A DNA stretch of 33,730 nt from a virus. Below the pieces are notes generated by a model. That model was not told the DNA's origin. It was given only the letters and a program-made list of their open reading frames with translations, and did not search any database. The stretch covers positions 1-33,730 of IMG/VR virus record IMGVR_UViG_3300030012_001764. The stretch is one strand, 5' to 3'. The position numbers and the translations under genes are program-made. Below, piece by piece: positions 6,012-15,500 of this stretch (position 1 is its first letter; each line of letters begins with the position of its first letter).

Positions 6012-6740
6012 TTATGGTGTGTCTAAACTGTATGAATTGAAATTTTGTAAAGTTCCGTCGTTACTTTCTGAGCCGTAATCATACATAGTAGTTGAATTGT
6101 CGTTTAAATCTCCACACCTCCACCAAGATAAGGGAGGATTAGTTAAAGTTGACAGGTCAGAAGGATTACCCGAACTGTAAATTGTGCTAATATCAGAACT
6201 TCTGTCAGTATTCCAAATAGCAACTTCATCTATATTACCGTCCCAAAAAGCCCTTTGAGACTGAGAACCCCCACGACGACCTATGTATAGAGGGTCTCCA
6301 CCGTTATCAAATGTACCCCCGTTACCTGTATTCGTACCCTCTAGAGTTCCGTTTATATATATTTTAAGGTCAGAACCTGTATTTACTCCCATAACGTGAA
6401 ACCATGAACCTGTATTTACCGCCGTTGTTCCTTTGATTGATTTAAACGAGTTGTTTTTGAATATACCTATCCCTGCTGAGTTACCTGCAGAAGACATAAA
6501 TAGAAAATAACTTCTAGAGCCTGAACTCACCCCGTCCTTACCTACTGCGATTCTAGTACTTCCTGAACTTGTTGTTTTAACCCATGCAGATATTGTTAGT
6601 GTATTTGTTATTTGTACACTCGAATCATTACCGATATCGACATGGTCTAATTGACCGTCTAGTAATATACTCTTAGAGTTAGAGTAAGGTATTACAACCT
6701 CCTCTGAACCTCCTAGAATACCATGAGTTGAAAGTAACAT
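6012..6740 (-). CDS. LamG/concanavalin-like virion protein (probable fibre or adhesin)
   Basis: 242 residues, nearly all one LamG-type jelly roll: SKSILLDGQLDHVDIG, ISAWVKTT, GSWFHVMGV, KIYINGTLEGT, LYIGRRGG, IDEVAIWN, and a closing WWRCGD segment. This fold usually binds glycans or proteins. It resembles the C-terminal domain of the 1146-residue protein at 12510-15950 (same IWNxDxSSDIS...SGxPxDLS block). It lies next to an N-terminal fibre-like gene, so a receptor-binding or decoration role at the virion surface is inferred. No signal peptide is present. Confidence 0.8.
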   Translation of the reverse strand: MLLSTHGILGGSEEVVIPYSNSKSILLDGQLDHVDIGNDSSVQITNTLTISAWVKTTSSGSTRIAVGKDGVSSGSRSYFLFMSSAGNSAGIGIFKNNSFKSIKGTTAVNTGSWFHVMGVNTGSDLKIYINGTLEGTNTGNGGTFDNGGDPLYIGRRGGSQSQRAFWDGNIDEVAIWNTDRSSDISTIYSSGNPSDLSTLTNPPLSWWRCGDLNDNSTTMYDYGSESNDGTLQNFNSYSLDTP

Positions 6741-6742
6741 AA

Positions 6743-7195
6743 TTAAGCCTCTAAATTACCACCCAAATACCAAGTATCGCTGTCACATTTAATCAATGTA
6801 GCTAATGCATAACGACCAACTGTTTTAGTTTTTGAACCTTCCGAGTAAACAGTAACTCCTGTATCACCTGATATAGTTATCTGTCCTGCTCCTTTTTGAA
6901 CCATTATAACCTGAGTACCTATCTCAAAGTTAACTGATGACTCAGCAGGTACCGTCAATGTGTTAGCAGTTGCGACATCCATTTCTACCAATTTATCTCT
7001 ATCACTTAAAGCTAATGTGTAATTAGTTGATTGTGAAGATTTAGAAACTTTTGTTATTCCATGCTTAATATCTTCGCCTGTTATCTTTTTAGAGTTGTGA
7101 GAACCTGAGCCGTTATCCTCAGCTATCGCAAATAAATCATTATCCTCTAGGTTCGCACTTTTTGACGTTAACTCTGATATTTTTTTGTTTGCCAT
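6743..7195 (-). CDS. Fibre-type virion attachment protein
   Basis: 150 residues. The N terminus (KKISELT...LEDNDLFAIAEDNGSG...KKITGEDIK) is the pattern of phage fibre anchoring modules; the C-terminal part is repetitive beta (TLTVPAESSVNFEIGTQVIMVQKGAGQITISG, in two pieces) like tail-spike end domains. It probably joins the LamG protein encoded 2 bases downstream to the particle. The residues are typical of the family, but the partner is inferred. Confidence 0.7.
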   Translation of the reverse strand: MANKKISELTSKSANLEDNDLFAIAEDNGSGSHNSKKITGEDIKHGITKVSKSSQSTNYTLALSDRDKLVEMDVATANTLTVPAESSVNFEIGTQVIMVQKGAGQITISGDTGVTVYSEGSKTKTVGRYALATLIKCDSDTWYLGGNLEA

Positions 7196-7254
7196 TATTT
7201 TTATTTAAATAAGCCTTTAAGCTATTAATATTTTTTTGCTTCGGTTTGTACATT

Positions 7255-7755
7255 TTAAAGAACCCAACCGTTAAAAAAGTCCTCAGTATTAGGGTGTAAA
7301 TCTTCACCTGAATTAGTATAATACTCAGGGTATAAGCTAGGATTATTCCTAACGTGAGATTCAAACCTCTCAGAGTAAGATATTGCTATCTTTCTATGTT
7401 TCTCTGCTAAGAAATCTATCTCACTCTTAGACACGCTATCTGAATTCTCTGAGTTATGTTTAAATATACCTCCGTTTGATACTTGGTAAGCATTAAAAGG
7501 TATTATTTCTAATAAACTATAATGTATAAGCATAGGCTTAATATACTTGTTTAATAGTGTTGAATAAGGAGTTGTTAAAGTACCCCCTTCAATATCTGAT
7601 TTAATTTTATTTATCAGGTCAGTTCCTAATATTTGCTCTAAGTGTATATCCTGAGCCAACTTAATAAAACCTATCATTTTGTCAGTATCGACTGCACCAC
7701 TCAAATTCGAGTATCGTACGATGTCTTGTCTTGTTATTAATAATACTTCGCTCAT
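7255..7755 (-). CDS. Head-tail connector / adaptor-like protein (DUF6712-like)
   Basis: 166 residues, mostly helical: ITRQDIVRYSNLSGAVDTDKM at the N terminus, helices with LNKYIKPMLIHYSLLEIIPF, and a C-terminal NPSLYPEYYT segment. This is the usual look of the Bacteroidota phage DUF6712-type connector that sits between portal and tail. It directly follows the portal gene (stop and start share one base), which supports a neck role. The name rests on pattern and context. Confidence 0.6.
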   Translation of the reverse strand: MSEVLLITRQDIVRYSNLSGAVDTDKMIGFIKLAQDIHLEQILGTDLINKIKSDIEGGTLTTPYSTLLNKYIKPMLIHYSLLEIIPFNAYQVSNGGIFKHNSENSDSVSKSEIDFLAEKHRKIAISYSERFESHVRNNPSLYPEYYTNSGEDLHPNTEDFFNGWVL

Positions 7756-9545
7756 TATCCTTTGTAATTTGGGTGATGTCCTTTATCTTTTCTATCATAT
7801 TCAACTTCCTGACTTCTAGCTTTTCCTCTAGGTGTCGGGATGTAGCTTTTTGGAATACCTGCAACTTCGTTAGAAGAGGCTAAACCTTTATCTTGTCTCC
7901 AAGAACCGTCTTTGTTTTTCTTTAGACGATAGAGAACCTCTGACCAATAGTGGGAGCAATTAACTCCTCCTTTAAAGCGAAATAAATCGTAAGGTTGACC
8001 TTTGTGACCTAACTCTTGATTAACTCCACTTCTAGACGCTATATCAATGTCTTCTAGTCTGTAAACTACTCCGTTTCGAGTTCTTTGCATCATTTGAGAA
8101 CAAAAGTCTCTAGAGTTCTCTTTTGAATATTTCTCGGTGTATCTATAACGAACCTTATACTTTGATTTGTCTAATAAGGATGAGTCAGAAGGTCGGCTCT
8201 TTATAACTGAAGACAACCTCTGAATAAGGCTAAGTTTTTGGCTTCCTTCATGCTCTTCTATCCATTCGTCAATTGAACTGTTCTCTTCTGAGTATGCTCT
8301 TGAATCTACCTCTTCAAAATCATCACTCATAGACTCGCCTTTAATCTCGTTTAAAATCTTGTCACCTTCGTCTTTTGTTATACGTCTTTTGTCTCCTGAT
8401 AGATTAGTACCCTCTTTTTCTTGGTCCTCATCAATGTCTTTTTCTTGTCCTCTATCTTCTTTATCTGTAAACTCTAAAGGTTTCAATGTTTTGAAATATA
8501 AATCTAATGTAATGTTATTATAAAGTAAAATATCGTTAAAAGCATCTATTAACAAGTCTTGTACGGGTAAAATGTACATATTGTTATATAAGATAAATGA
8601 GTTTTGTAACTCTTCGGAGTTGCTCGAGAATCCATTTTTAGACGCTATCCCAAACATTAAAGGTGATACTATATTATGAGCCAACATAATCTTCTTCTCA
8701 CACTCTGTACTAATTTGATTATAAAGTTCAGGAGCGTTATCTATGTTAACAGGTTCTATAGTAGTCGCCGAATCTTTATCGTTGTTAAATGAAACTACTA
8801 ATTTCTGACCGTTTGCACCTGTCAAATTCTGCATTATTTTACGCTTAGTTTCCTGCATAGTCTTAGAGTCAGGTATACCGTTATTCATATTTAGTATAGC
8901 AGTAGGTGAAAAACCTGTCTGAGTTGTGTTCAATAAATATGAAGCAATCTCTTCCTCTAATTGAGCGTATTTAATACCCCCGAACCAATCAGGTAAAGAG
9001 AAGTATTTAAGATTAACTCCGTAGGGCTTAATATAAAGAATCTCAGAACCTTTATTAGTAGTTCCGAATGCGTTTAATTTCTTAGGAGGGAACTTTTTAG
9101 TATCCTCCCAATTATCAGAATAAAAATAATGATTTATTTGCCCGTCCTCATCGCATTTAGAAGGTCTTAAAAGATGTACGGGTATATGTTCAACCTGAAC
9201 AATTTTAGAACCGTTCTTATTATAGATAACTTGCATGGCACAATTACCTAACATCTTCAAATCTTTACACAACCTCCTTACAGTTTCTTTCTTGAATAGA
9301 CTTATTGCCGTCGCATATTCGTTAGGCTTTCTATGTCCGTCTACGGCAGATAATCCACGACCATAAATTAACTTTGAGGTGTTGTTTATAATAGCTGAAT
9401 TTGTAGTTGAATTGTTATAACGCTCTATAAGAAACTCAAAAAAGTCATTATTATCACCCCATTCAACCCACTCGTCTCGGTTGTCTTCTTTTACCGTAGG
9501 TGCTTCATAGCTACCTAACTCTAAAAATTGTAAATTATTACTCAT
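7755..9545 (-). CDS. Portal protein with fused C-terminal Cys/His domain
   Basis: 596 residues. Residues 1 to about 370 are a phage portal: W..WGDNNDFFEFLIERYNNS near the start, INNTSKLIYGRG, and SPLMFGIASKNGFSSNSEEL late in the core. An acidic hinge (DRGQEKDIDEDQEKEG) follows, then a separate domain (about 460-596) with DFCSQMM, GHKGQPYDLFRFKGGVNCSHYW and a basic end. That domain resembles a C-terminal module found on other Bacteroidota phage head proteins; its conserved Cys and His could bind metal. The portal forms the dodecameric DNA entry ring. The gene lies downstream of the capsid and tail-tube genes, far from the terminase. Confidence 0.85.
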   Translation of the reverse strand: MSNNLQFLELGSYEAPTVKEDNRDEWVEWGDNNDFFEFLIERYNNSTTNSAIINNTSKLIYGRGLSAVDGHRKPNEYATAISLFKKETVRRLCKDLKMLGNCAMQVIYNKNGSKIVQVEHIPVHLLRPSKCDEDGQINHYFYSDNWEDTKKFPPKKLNAFGTTNKGSEILYIKPYGVNLKYFSLPDWFGGIKYAQLEEEIASYLLNTTQTGFSPTAILNMNNGIPDSKTMQETKRKIMQNLTGANGQKLVVSFNNDKDSATTIEPVNIDNAPELYNQISTECEKKIMLAHNIVSPLMFGIASKNGFSSNSEELQNSFILYNNMYILPVQDLLIDAFNDILLYNNITLDLYFKTLKPLEFTDKEDRGQEKDIDEDQEKEGTNLSGDKRRITKDEGDKILNEIKGESMSDDFEEVDSRAYSEENSSIDEWIEEHEGSQKLSLIQRLSSVIKSRPSDSSLLDKSKYKVRYRYTEKYSKENSRDFCSQMMQRTRNGVVYRLEDIDIASRSGVNQELGHKGQPYDLFRFKGGVNCSHYWSEVLYRLKKNKDGSWRQDKGLASSNEVAGIPKSYIPTPRGKARSQEVEYDRKDKGHHPNYKG

Positions 9546-9870
9546 AAACTATATAATCGTTTGTCGTTGTGTTCTCTGTATATACGTCTTTGTTAACTGA
9601 ATAAGTACTATGAGCCTGATTAGTGCAAAAAACCTTGTCTTTTAATACTGTTTCTGAGCCGTTTTTAAGTTCTAAGCTATAGTATCTATCCTCAACTAAG
9701 TCAAAAGTCGCTGTAATCGAATCTACATAGTCTCCTGACGTAATAGAATCTATTGTAACCTCTACAGATGTATTAGTTGATTCGTCAGTAATATGTAAAC
9801 TGTCATAAGTCTTAGATTTAGCGATAAAGCTAAATGATTGAGGACTTGTACTCTTGTTTAGTATAATCAT
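9538..9870 (-). CDS. Hypothetical virion-operon protein (110 aa)
   Basis: Unrecognised; a beta-rich single domain (SPQSFSFIAKSKTYDSLHITDESTN...VEDRYYSLELKNGSETVLKDKVFC) resembling small structural proteins with an immunoglobulin- or fibronectin-like fold. It lies between the tail-tube candidate, whose terminator precedes it, and the portal, which it overlaps by 8 bases. It is probably a minor virion or neck component. No signal peptide. Confidence 0.65.
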   Translation of the reverse strand: MIILNKSTSPQSFSFIAKSKTYDSLHITDESTNTSVEVTIDSITSGDYVDSITATFDLVEDRYYSLELKNGSETVLKDKVFCTNQAHSTYSVNKDVYTENTTTNDYIVYE

Positions 9871-9905
9871 ACTACTATAACTGAAAAAGGCTAGATGTGT
9901 TCAAT

Positions 9906-9933
9906 AAAAAAAGGGACTCCCTAAAGAATCCCC
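9906..9933 (-). terminator. Intrinsic terminator after the tail-tube candidate
   Basis: On the minus strand, GGGATTC...GAGTCCC (7 bp including one G-U) is followed by T7. The pairing is better on the minus strand than the plus. It would cap transcripts of the abundant virion gene upstream and reduce portal expression. Confidence 0.75.
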
Positions 9934-9963
9934 TTTTAACACGAACAAAATGAAATATTTTTG

Positions 9964-10545
9964 TTATGAAGCCACGATTAGAGCATCGTCCCCTGAACCG
10001 TCGTTTACAGTATTAAATAATACTTTCAATTCAGCCTCAGTAGTACATTGCATAAATGGAGAAGGAAGCACCTCTTCACACTCGAAATTCAAAGTGTATC
10101 CGTTAAAACTGTCCAAAGATTCTCCCGATGATATAGTACCCCCAACAACATCAGAACCCTGAGCCAATCCCATTAGAAAGAACTGATTTGTCATAGTTTG
10201 GATAACTATTCTTGGACGGTCGAAACTCAATAATTTGACTGCTTTGTGAGTAGCAACGTCTTGCTTCTTAAGTTGGATGTTCAACATGCCTTTAAAGAAG
10301 GTCGTACCGTTTTCACGAGAAGAAACGATTTCCGTTTCAAAACTATTAGCCCCCTTTAGTTCATACTTGAACATAGATAATTGTGTCGCAGGTGTCCAAG
10401 TCTTAATTTCATCGGTATTGGTAGAATCGAAAGATACATTTGCCTCATCTAAATCAGAATATTTGATAAAGAAAATATTTTTCAATCCACTTACTGAATC
10501 TTTACAACCTAATTGACGTCCTGCTGTGATAAAATTACATGACAT
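9964..10545 (-). CDS. Probable major tail (tube) protein
   Basis: 193 residues. The core has KYELKGANSFETEIVSS, GTTFFKGMLNIQLKKQDVAT, PRIVIQTMTNQFFLMGLAQG and DSFNGYTLNFECEEVLPSPF, a pattern I associate with the tail-tube-type structural proteins of Bacteroidota siphoviruses. It follows the major capsid gene and has its own terminator, as expected for an abundant virion protein. A head decoration protein is the main alternative. Confidence 0.6.
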   Translation of the reverse strand: MSCNFITAGRQLGCKDSVSGLKNIFFIKYSDLDEANVSFDSTNTDEIKTWTPATQLSMFKYELKGANSFETEIVSSRENGTTFFKGMLNIQLKKQDVATHKAVKLLSFDRPRIVIQTMTNQFFLMGLAQGSDVVGGTISSGESLDSFNGYTLNFECEEVLPSPFMQCTTEAELKVLFNTVNDGSGDDALIVAS

Positions 10546-10572
10546 TTTTTTAAATTTTTTATTGTTATTAAT

Positions 10573-10600
10573 AAAAAAGGGCAGGTTATCTTACCCACCC
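10573..10600 (-). terminator. Intrinsic terminator after the major capsid gene
   Basis: On the minus strand, GGGTGGGT...ACCTGCCC (8 bp with two G-U pairs, 6-base loop) runs into TTTTTT. The stem pairs well only as minus-strand RNA. It separates the major capsid gene from the tail-tube candidate and could set their relative amounts. Confidence 0.75.
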
Positions 10601-10623
10601 TTTTTATGTTTTATAGTCTAATC

Positions 10624-11553
10624 TTAGTTAGCAGAGTTAGTAACTCCGTAAGTAACTATCTCTTCTACGTTATAGTACTGAACCGCACCTGTCATTTTCA
10701 TAACTAAACGCACATTCTCAGAACCGTCAGTCGGCTCCATGTCAATCAATTTAACAACATTCTCGTCATTTTGAAGACCACAACCGAAGAAGATGTTATC
10801 AACTGTAGTAGCGATAGCTTGACCACCTACTAATCCGTTAGCAACGAATAATTTAATACCGTCAAACATTAAATCAGTTCCTAAATCTTGGTTAGCGTAT
10901 CTGTCCAAGTAACCTGCAGAACCCAATGCTCTAACGTATGCTTTGTGCATAGCTTGAGAAATATAGATTCTTAAGTCTTCCTTTCCGTAGATAGCAGAAG
11001 GGATAGCATCAACGATTTTTCCTAACTCAGCTTCGATAGTTGAAGCAGATACAGTCGCAGAAGCAATCTCTTGTCCTGAAGGGAGGTCAGCGTCAGTAGA
11101 AAGAAGAGTCAATAAACCGTCAAATTCTCCACCGTTATTTTTATCGCCACTCCATATATTTTGCTCCATTTTAAGAGCAACTTTTGCTGAAACATGACCG
11201 ATAAGGAAGTCAGCGAAAGACTTAGGGAGTTCGTCAAATGCAGAGTATCCCATAGAAATCGCATCCCAATCCGAACGGTAGTCAGCTTTACAAAGTTGTA
11301 AATTTACTTTTAGGGATTTAGGCTCGATGACACGTTCAGTCAATGAAACTGTAGATGTAGCTTGGAAATCGCAGTCTCCGTCAGCGAGAACGTCAGTAAC
11401 TGCTAATTTTTTAACTACTGCCTTATACTTTACGTTAGGCATAACGGTGATACCACCTTTGTCAATAGTGTTTGCACTCAAAAGCGCACTTGCAATATAC
11501 TTACCTGCAAATTCGCCTTGGTAAGTACTTGTGATGTTTGTTGTTGTTGCCAT
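10624..11553 (-). CDS. Major capsid protein (HK97-fold)
   Basis: 309 residues. It shows the spine-helix and P-domain pattern of Bacteroidota phage capsids: an early TYQGEFAGKYIASALLSANT, KVALKMEQNIWSGDKNN(G), LRIYISQAMHKAYVRALG and FDGIKLFVANGL. No protease leader is evident, since the scaffold is a separate gene just upstream (11579-12262). It is flanked by scaffold and tail-tube genes and followed by a terminator. The HK97 fold is inferred from these helices and context. Confidence 0.85.
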   Translation of the reverse strand: MATTTNITSTYQGEFAGKYIASALLSANTIDKGGITVMPNVKYKAVVKKLAVTDVLADGDCDFQATSTVSLTERVIEPKSLKVNLQLCKADYRSDWDAISMGYSAFDELPKSFADFLIGHVSAKVALKMEQNIWSGDKNNGGEFDGLLTLLSTDADLPSGQEIASATVSASTIEAELGKIVDAIPSAIYGKEDLRIYISQAMHKAYVRALGSAGYLDRYANQDLGTDLMFDGIKLFVANGLVGGQAIATTVDNIFFGCGLQNDENVVKLIDMEPTDGSENVRLVMKMTGAVQYYNVEEIVTYGVTNSAN

Positions 11554-11578
11554 AATTTTGGTCTTTTAATTTTAATTA

Positions 11579-12262
11579 TTATTTATTAATTCTTTTAAAA
11601 ATCTTATTTAGTGTAGTGTTTTGGCTACCGTATTTAAATCCTGTTTTAACCTCGTTAGATGCTTCAGGATTATGAACGATAGGAGTTTCTGCAGGTTCTT
11701 CAGAAGACAATTCAACTTCTTCGTTAGCCTCTTCGTTAGCCTCTTCTTTAACCTCTTCTTCAACCTCTTCAGATAATTCAGTTTTAGGTGCTTCTAGTTC
11801 TTCGATTTTAGCTTTTAATTCTTCATTTTCTTTAACTAGGGCTTCGATATCAGAAAAGAAAGTTTCTTTAACGATTGATTCAACTGTCTTTTTAACAGGT
11901 TTAACCTCTTCTGTAGACATTTCTTCTTCTTCTTCTTTATCTCCATAACCTGCTTCTGTTTCCTCTTTTGGTTCATCTTTTGGTTCATCTTCTTTTTCCT
12001 CTTCTTTTTCCTCTTCTCCGTCTTTGATTTCGTATATGATACCTTCCTCTTCTACGCAAACGATACGACCGTCTTCCATTTTGTATTCACCTTTAGGAAG
12101 TGCGATTTTTTGCTCGTCCTCTGTTATTATGTGTACGGGTTCACCTGCTTCTAAAGTTTCAAACTCGATAGTTGTTTCACCGTCTTCTAATTTAGCCGTA
12201 GCTAACTCTAACTCCATACCTAAAATAGTACGTACTTTGTTTAAAATTTTTAATTCACTCAT
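11579..12262 (-). CDS. Capsid scaffolding protein
   Basis: 227 residues, extremely acidic: Glu-rich tracts at about 80-115 and 165-195, a short coiled coil (LVKENEELKAKIEELEAP), and a basic C-terminal end (LNKIFKRINK) of the kind that docks to the capsid. A compact N-terminal beta domain (GMELELATAKLEDGETTIEFE) precedes the acidic part. It lies immediately before the major capsid gene. The class is clear from composition, coiled coil, basic tail and position rather than from sequence identity. Confidence 0.8.
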   Translation of the reverse strand: MSELKILNKVRTILGMELELATAKLEDGETTIEFETLEAGEPVHIITEDEQKIALPKGEYKMEDGRIVCVEEEGIIYEIKDGEEEKEEEKEDEPKDEPKEETEAGYGDKEEEEEMSTEEVKPVKKTVESIVKETFFSDIEALVKENEELKAKIEELEAPKTELSEEVEEEVKEEANEEANEEVELSSEEPAETPIVHNPEASNEVKTGFKYGSQNTTLNKIFKRINK

Positions 12263-12327
12263 TTTGATTATATTATTTGATAATATTATAACTAAACACT
12301 AACTAAAGTGTTTTATTTTGTTGATAA

Positions 12328-12510
12328 CTATAGTTCGTAATCCGTTGAATTCCTTGACGTTGTTCTAGGTGTTGAAGTATTTGTGTTATTGCTATTACCT
12401 TGACCAACTAGAGAGCCTATTCCCTCTAATCTGTCCTCTTCGTCGTGAGTTCTAGAATACTTACCATTACGTCCTAGATATGCTCTTTTGGTTTTATATT
12501 GTTTTTTCAT
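12328..12510 (-). CDS. Small basic hypothetical protein (60 aa)
   Basis: Unrecognised. The N terminus is basic (MKKQYKTKRAYLGRNGKYSR), the middle is acidic, and the tail is Ser/Thr/Asn-rich and probably disordered. The start overlaps the stop of the large receptor-binding-type gene by one base (TAATG), so it is translated with it. It is followed by a gap before the scaffold gene. A minor head or fibre-assembly role is possible. Confidence 0.6.
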   Translation of the reverse strand: MKKQYKTKRAYLGRNGKYSRTHDEEDRLEGIGSLVGQGNSNNTNTSTPRTTSRNSTDYEL

Positions 12511-15500
12511 TATGGTGCATCGTTTACTAAGTCAGTAGATGTAAAATTATATCCTACTAAGTGAGCCGTTCCGATTATATCCTGTATTGTCGTTACCGAA
12601 GACTCTATCTCGTAGTAATGTTCAGGTGCAGAACTTAATAAACTTAAGTCCTGAGGGCTTCCTGAATTGTATATGTCAGAAATGCTAGAAGATTCGTCAG
12701 AGTTCCAAATAGCTAACTGATTTATTAGCATATCTTTTGGATAATTACCCGAAACTAACCTCCCTATTCTAAAGTTCTGACCTAAAACCGAACCACTATA
12801 GCCGTTATTAGCATGGCTATTAGATGTCGTTTGTAATACTCCGTCAATATAGAACTTAAATCTAGAGTAGTAATCGTTAACAAGTCTACTAGCTACACCT
12901 GTAGTACCACCGTCATAGGAAAGCATAATGTGTTGCCACGATGAAGGCGTTATACTTCCACTAGGGGTAGTTAATTGTATGTAGTTAGCGTTTGAACCGT
13001 ACCTCAATCTTAACCTTTTTAGTCCGTTGTGATTTGTTTGTCTTATCTCTATATGACCATTATTTACAACGTCATTATTACCAAAGTAAAATATAGTTTG
13101 ACCCGCATTCTCTGTAGAGCCTTTAACCCACATTGATATAGTCCAAGCGTCTGAAGAGCCTGAACCGTTAGAATCTCTCTCTAAAGATGTTACTAAAGAA
13201 GCGTTTCCACCTAAATAAGAACTAACCCCGTCCTCAAACTTCAACGATTTTGTGTTAGTATAGGTTAATTGTAGTACTCTTAACGTGACATTAAACGATG
13301 TAATACCACCTAAAGAATTAGAAGCCCTGCAACTGATAATATAGTCGTCTGATGAGCCTGAATAGGAGGGTGCAGTACCTGTAAAAACACCTGTAGATTG
13401 GTTAAGAATAGCCCATGATGGTGCATCCTCCTCTCCGTACATATTAACAATGTCACTACCTGTGTCTAATGCTATTTGACTAGAGAACACTTGCCCTTCA
13501 GTAATCTCTAACACTTGGTCGGATACGTCAGGCGCAAAGGATGTAATAGGTTGAGAACCTGCGTTTATAGTTTGTTTAGAAGGTGTTGGTATTCTACCGT
13601 AAGAGTGGCTCTCATTAGCCATGAAATATAAATGAATGTCGCTACCGTCTAGACTACTAGTTCTACTCATTATAACCTCTCCTACTCCTTCGTGATAAAG
13701 GTCTAGACTATTGTCGGTGTTATACACTAGGGATAACATTCCTATGTTTACATTACCTCCTAAACTATAGCTACCACCACCTGCAGTGGAGTAGTTAGTA
13801 GCGTTAGTGTTAAATGTCCAATCGCCACCACTAACGATGGCTTCACTTGAAGTATACCTGAACCACGAGTCTAGGTTTGCGTATGGGTTAGATTGACCAC
13901 TTGATGCACCTGTATACCCTATTCCGAAAAATTCAGACCTTCCAAAGTAGTTTAGGTTAATCATAAATTTCTCACCCGTACCGATAGAAATATTTGACCT
14001 CAATACAGTATCCTCCTCTATCCCGTCTAATATACTCGTTTCGCTACTGTCGTAATCGTGAACGATAGACCATTTAACCTCTCTTTTGATTATTACGGGA
14101 AACTTTGCATTCGGTTGATTCTGACCACCAAAGGAAATAGTTTGGGTATCACCTACTAGTGCCGTATTTGAGCGACCTATTAAAACCTCATCACTTCCTG
14201 AAATATCATATAATGACAAGTAGTTATCCGTTCCGTATCTTAACGCTAAAGTCGTATTGTTTGTCACGTTATAACCTGATGCGTACCTAGAAGCAACGTC
14301 TACTCCGAATGAAGTCTCTGCTACTCTATTTGTCCCTATATTAGTAAACCTAAACATTGTAGACCAATTAGTATTATAGGTAATTTCAGCCTCGTCCTTA
14401 GTAGACTCAGAACCTGAATAAATACCTATAATATAGTACCCATTATCGTCATGAGTCCAAGTATACTCTTCTCCTTTACCTAAGAATGAGCCATAATAAA
14501 ACGGTTGTTTGTTTTCGTATACGTTTACTATGGTAGGTGATGTTATTTCATCCCCTGAACTACCCCCATAAGAGATATACCAATTACTTGCTATCGCAGG
14601 TAACGTAGAGCCGTTAATCATGTTTGAGGCGTCTATAGTTATAACGCTTGAATCGTTCATTGTTAACTCAAGGTTAGAGCCGTTTAAAGCACCACTATCA
14701 ACAAACTTATTTTCATCTACACCTAATGTCGTTACGTCTACTGTATAACTCGTTCCGTCCTCTAGAGTTAAAGTTAGGTCGTTATTTGATAAATCAAAAT
14801 TAGTGACGGGATTACCACCACCTGATGCGAACCCTTCAGTATTTGTGAATAAGTTGTTTAATTGTGTTACTGCCTGATTCAAAACTGAATTAACCAAAGA
14901 GCCTCCGATACTAACATTACCTACAGGTAGAGATTCAATTATAATCTTCTGACCATCTTTAACTTTTAGTTTTATTGTTGAGCCATTTGCAAGGGCTTCA
15001 ACGGTGTTAATTGGATACGATGATAGTACATTATCAGAACCTAAAGAAAGGTCTTTGAAAATGATTGTAGAGCCTGTAGAGTCTAATGATACATCTATAG
15101 ATTGATATTTTAAGTAGGGTGATATTAATTCTAGGTCTTTATCTTGAAAATACCTACTAAACACCTCTATATGTCTAGGGTTACCTACTGCGTCCCCTTT
15201 AGTTACTAATAAAACTCCTTTTGATTCGTCAGTATTTATATCCATTTTAACAACCTCTGCAAAGATAGTAGTACCTGCGTGAATCTCTACAGGATGGTCA
15301 AAAAACCATTCAATAGACTGACCTATTCCATAGCTATAACTAGGTCTAAATTCTTGTAGGTAAACCTGTTTCCCTGAGACTGACAACCTATATCTTAAGT
15401 ATGTAGTATTGTGGTTTATTGGTTCTGCTAAAACAACCTTAACACCTAAACCTGCTATATTATCATTGTATAAAGTATCGCCACTATAAGCGATACTCGT

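Noticed and set aside
7140-7364. 74-codon minus-strand frame; its part from an ATG at 7253 gives a basic 37-residue peptide 1 base after the connector gene
   Set aside because: It overlaps the fibre-type gene by 56 bases, and most of the frame lies inside the connector gene in another frame. The short part could be real, but nothing beyond the close start supports it.
10277-10516. Plus-strand frame inside the tail-tube candidate, and similar long opposite frames at 18891-19316 and 19918-20178
   Set aside because: They are antisense to strongly supported genes, have no leader or promoter, and their proteins look like complementary-strand artefacts.
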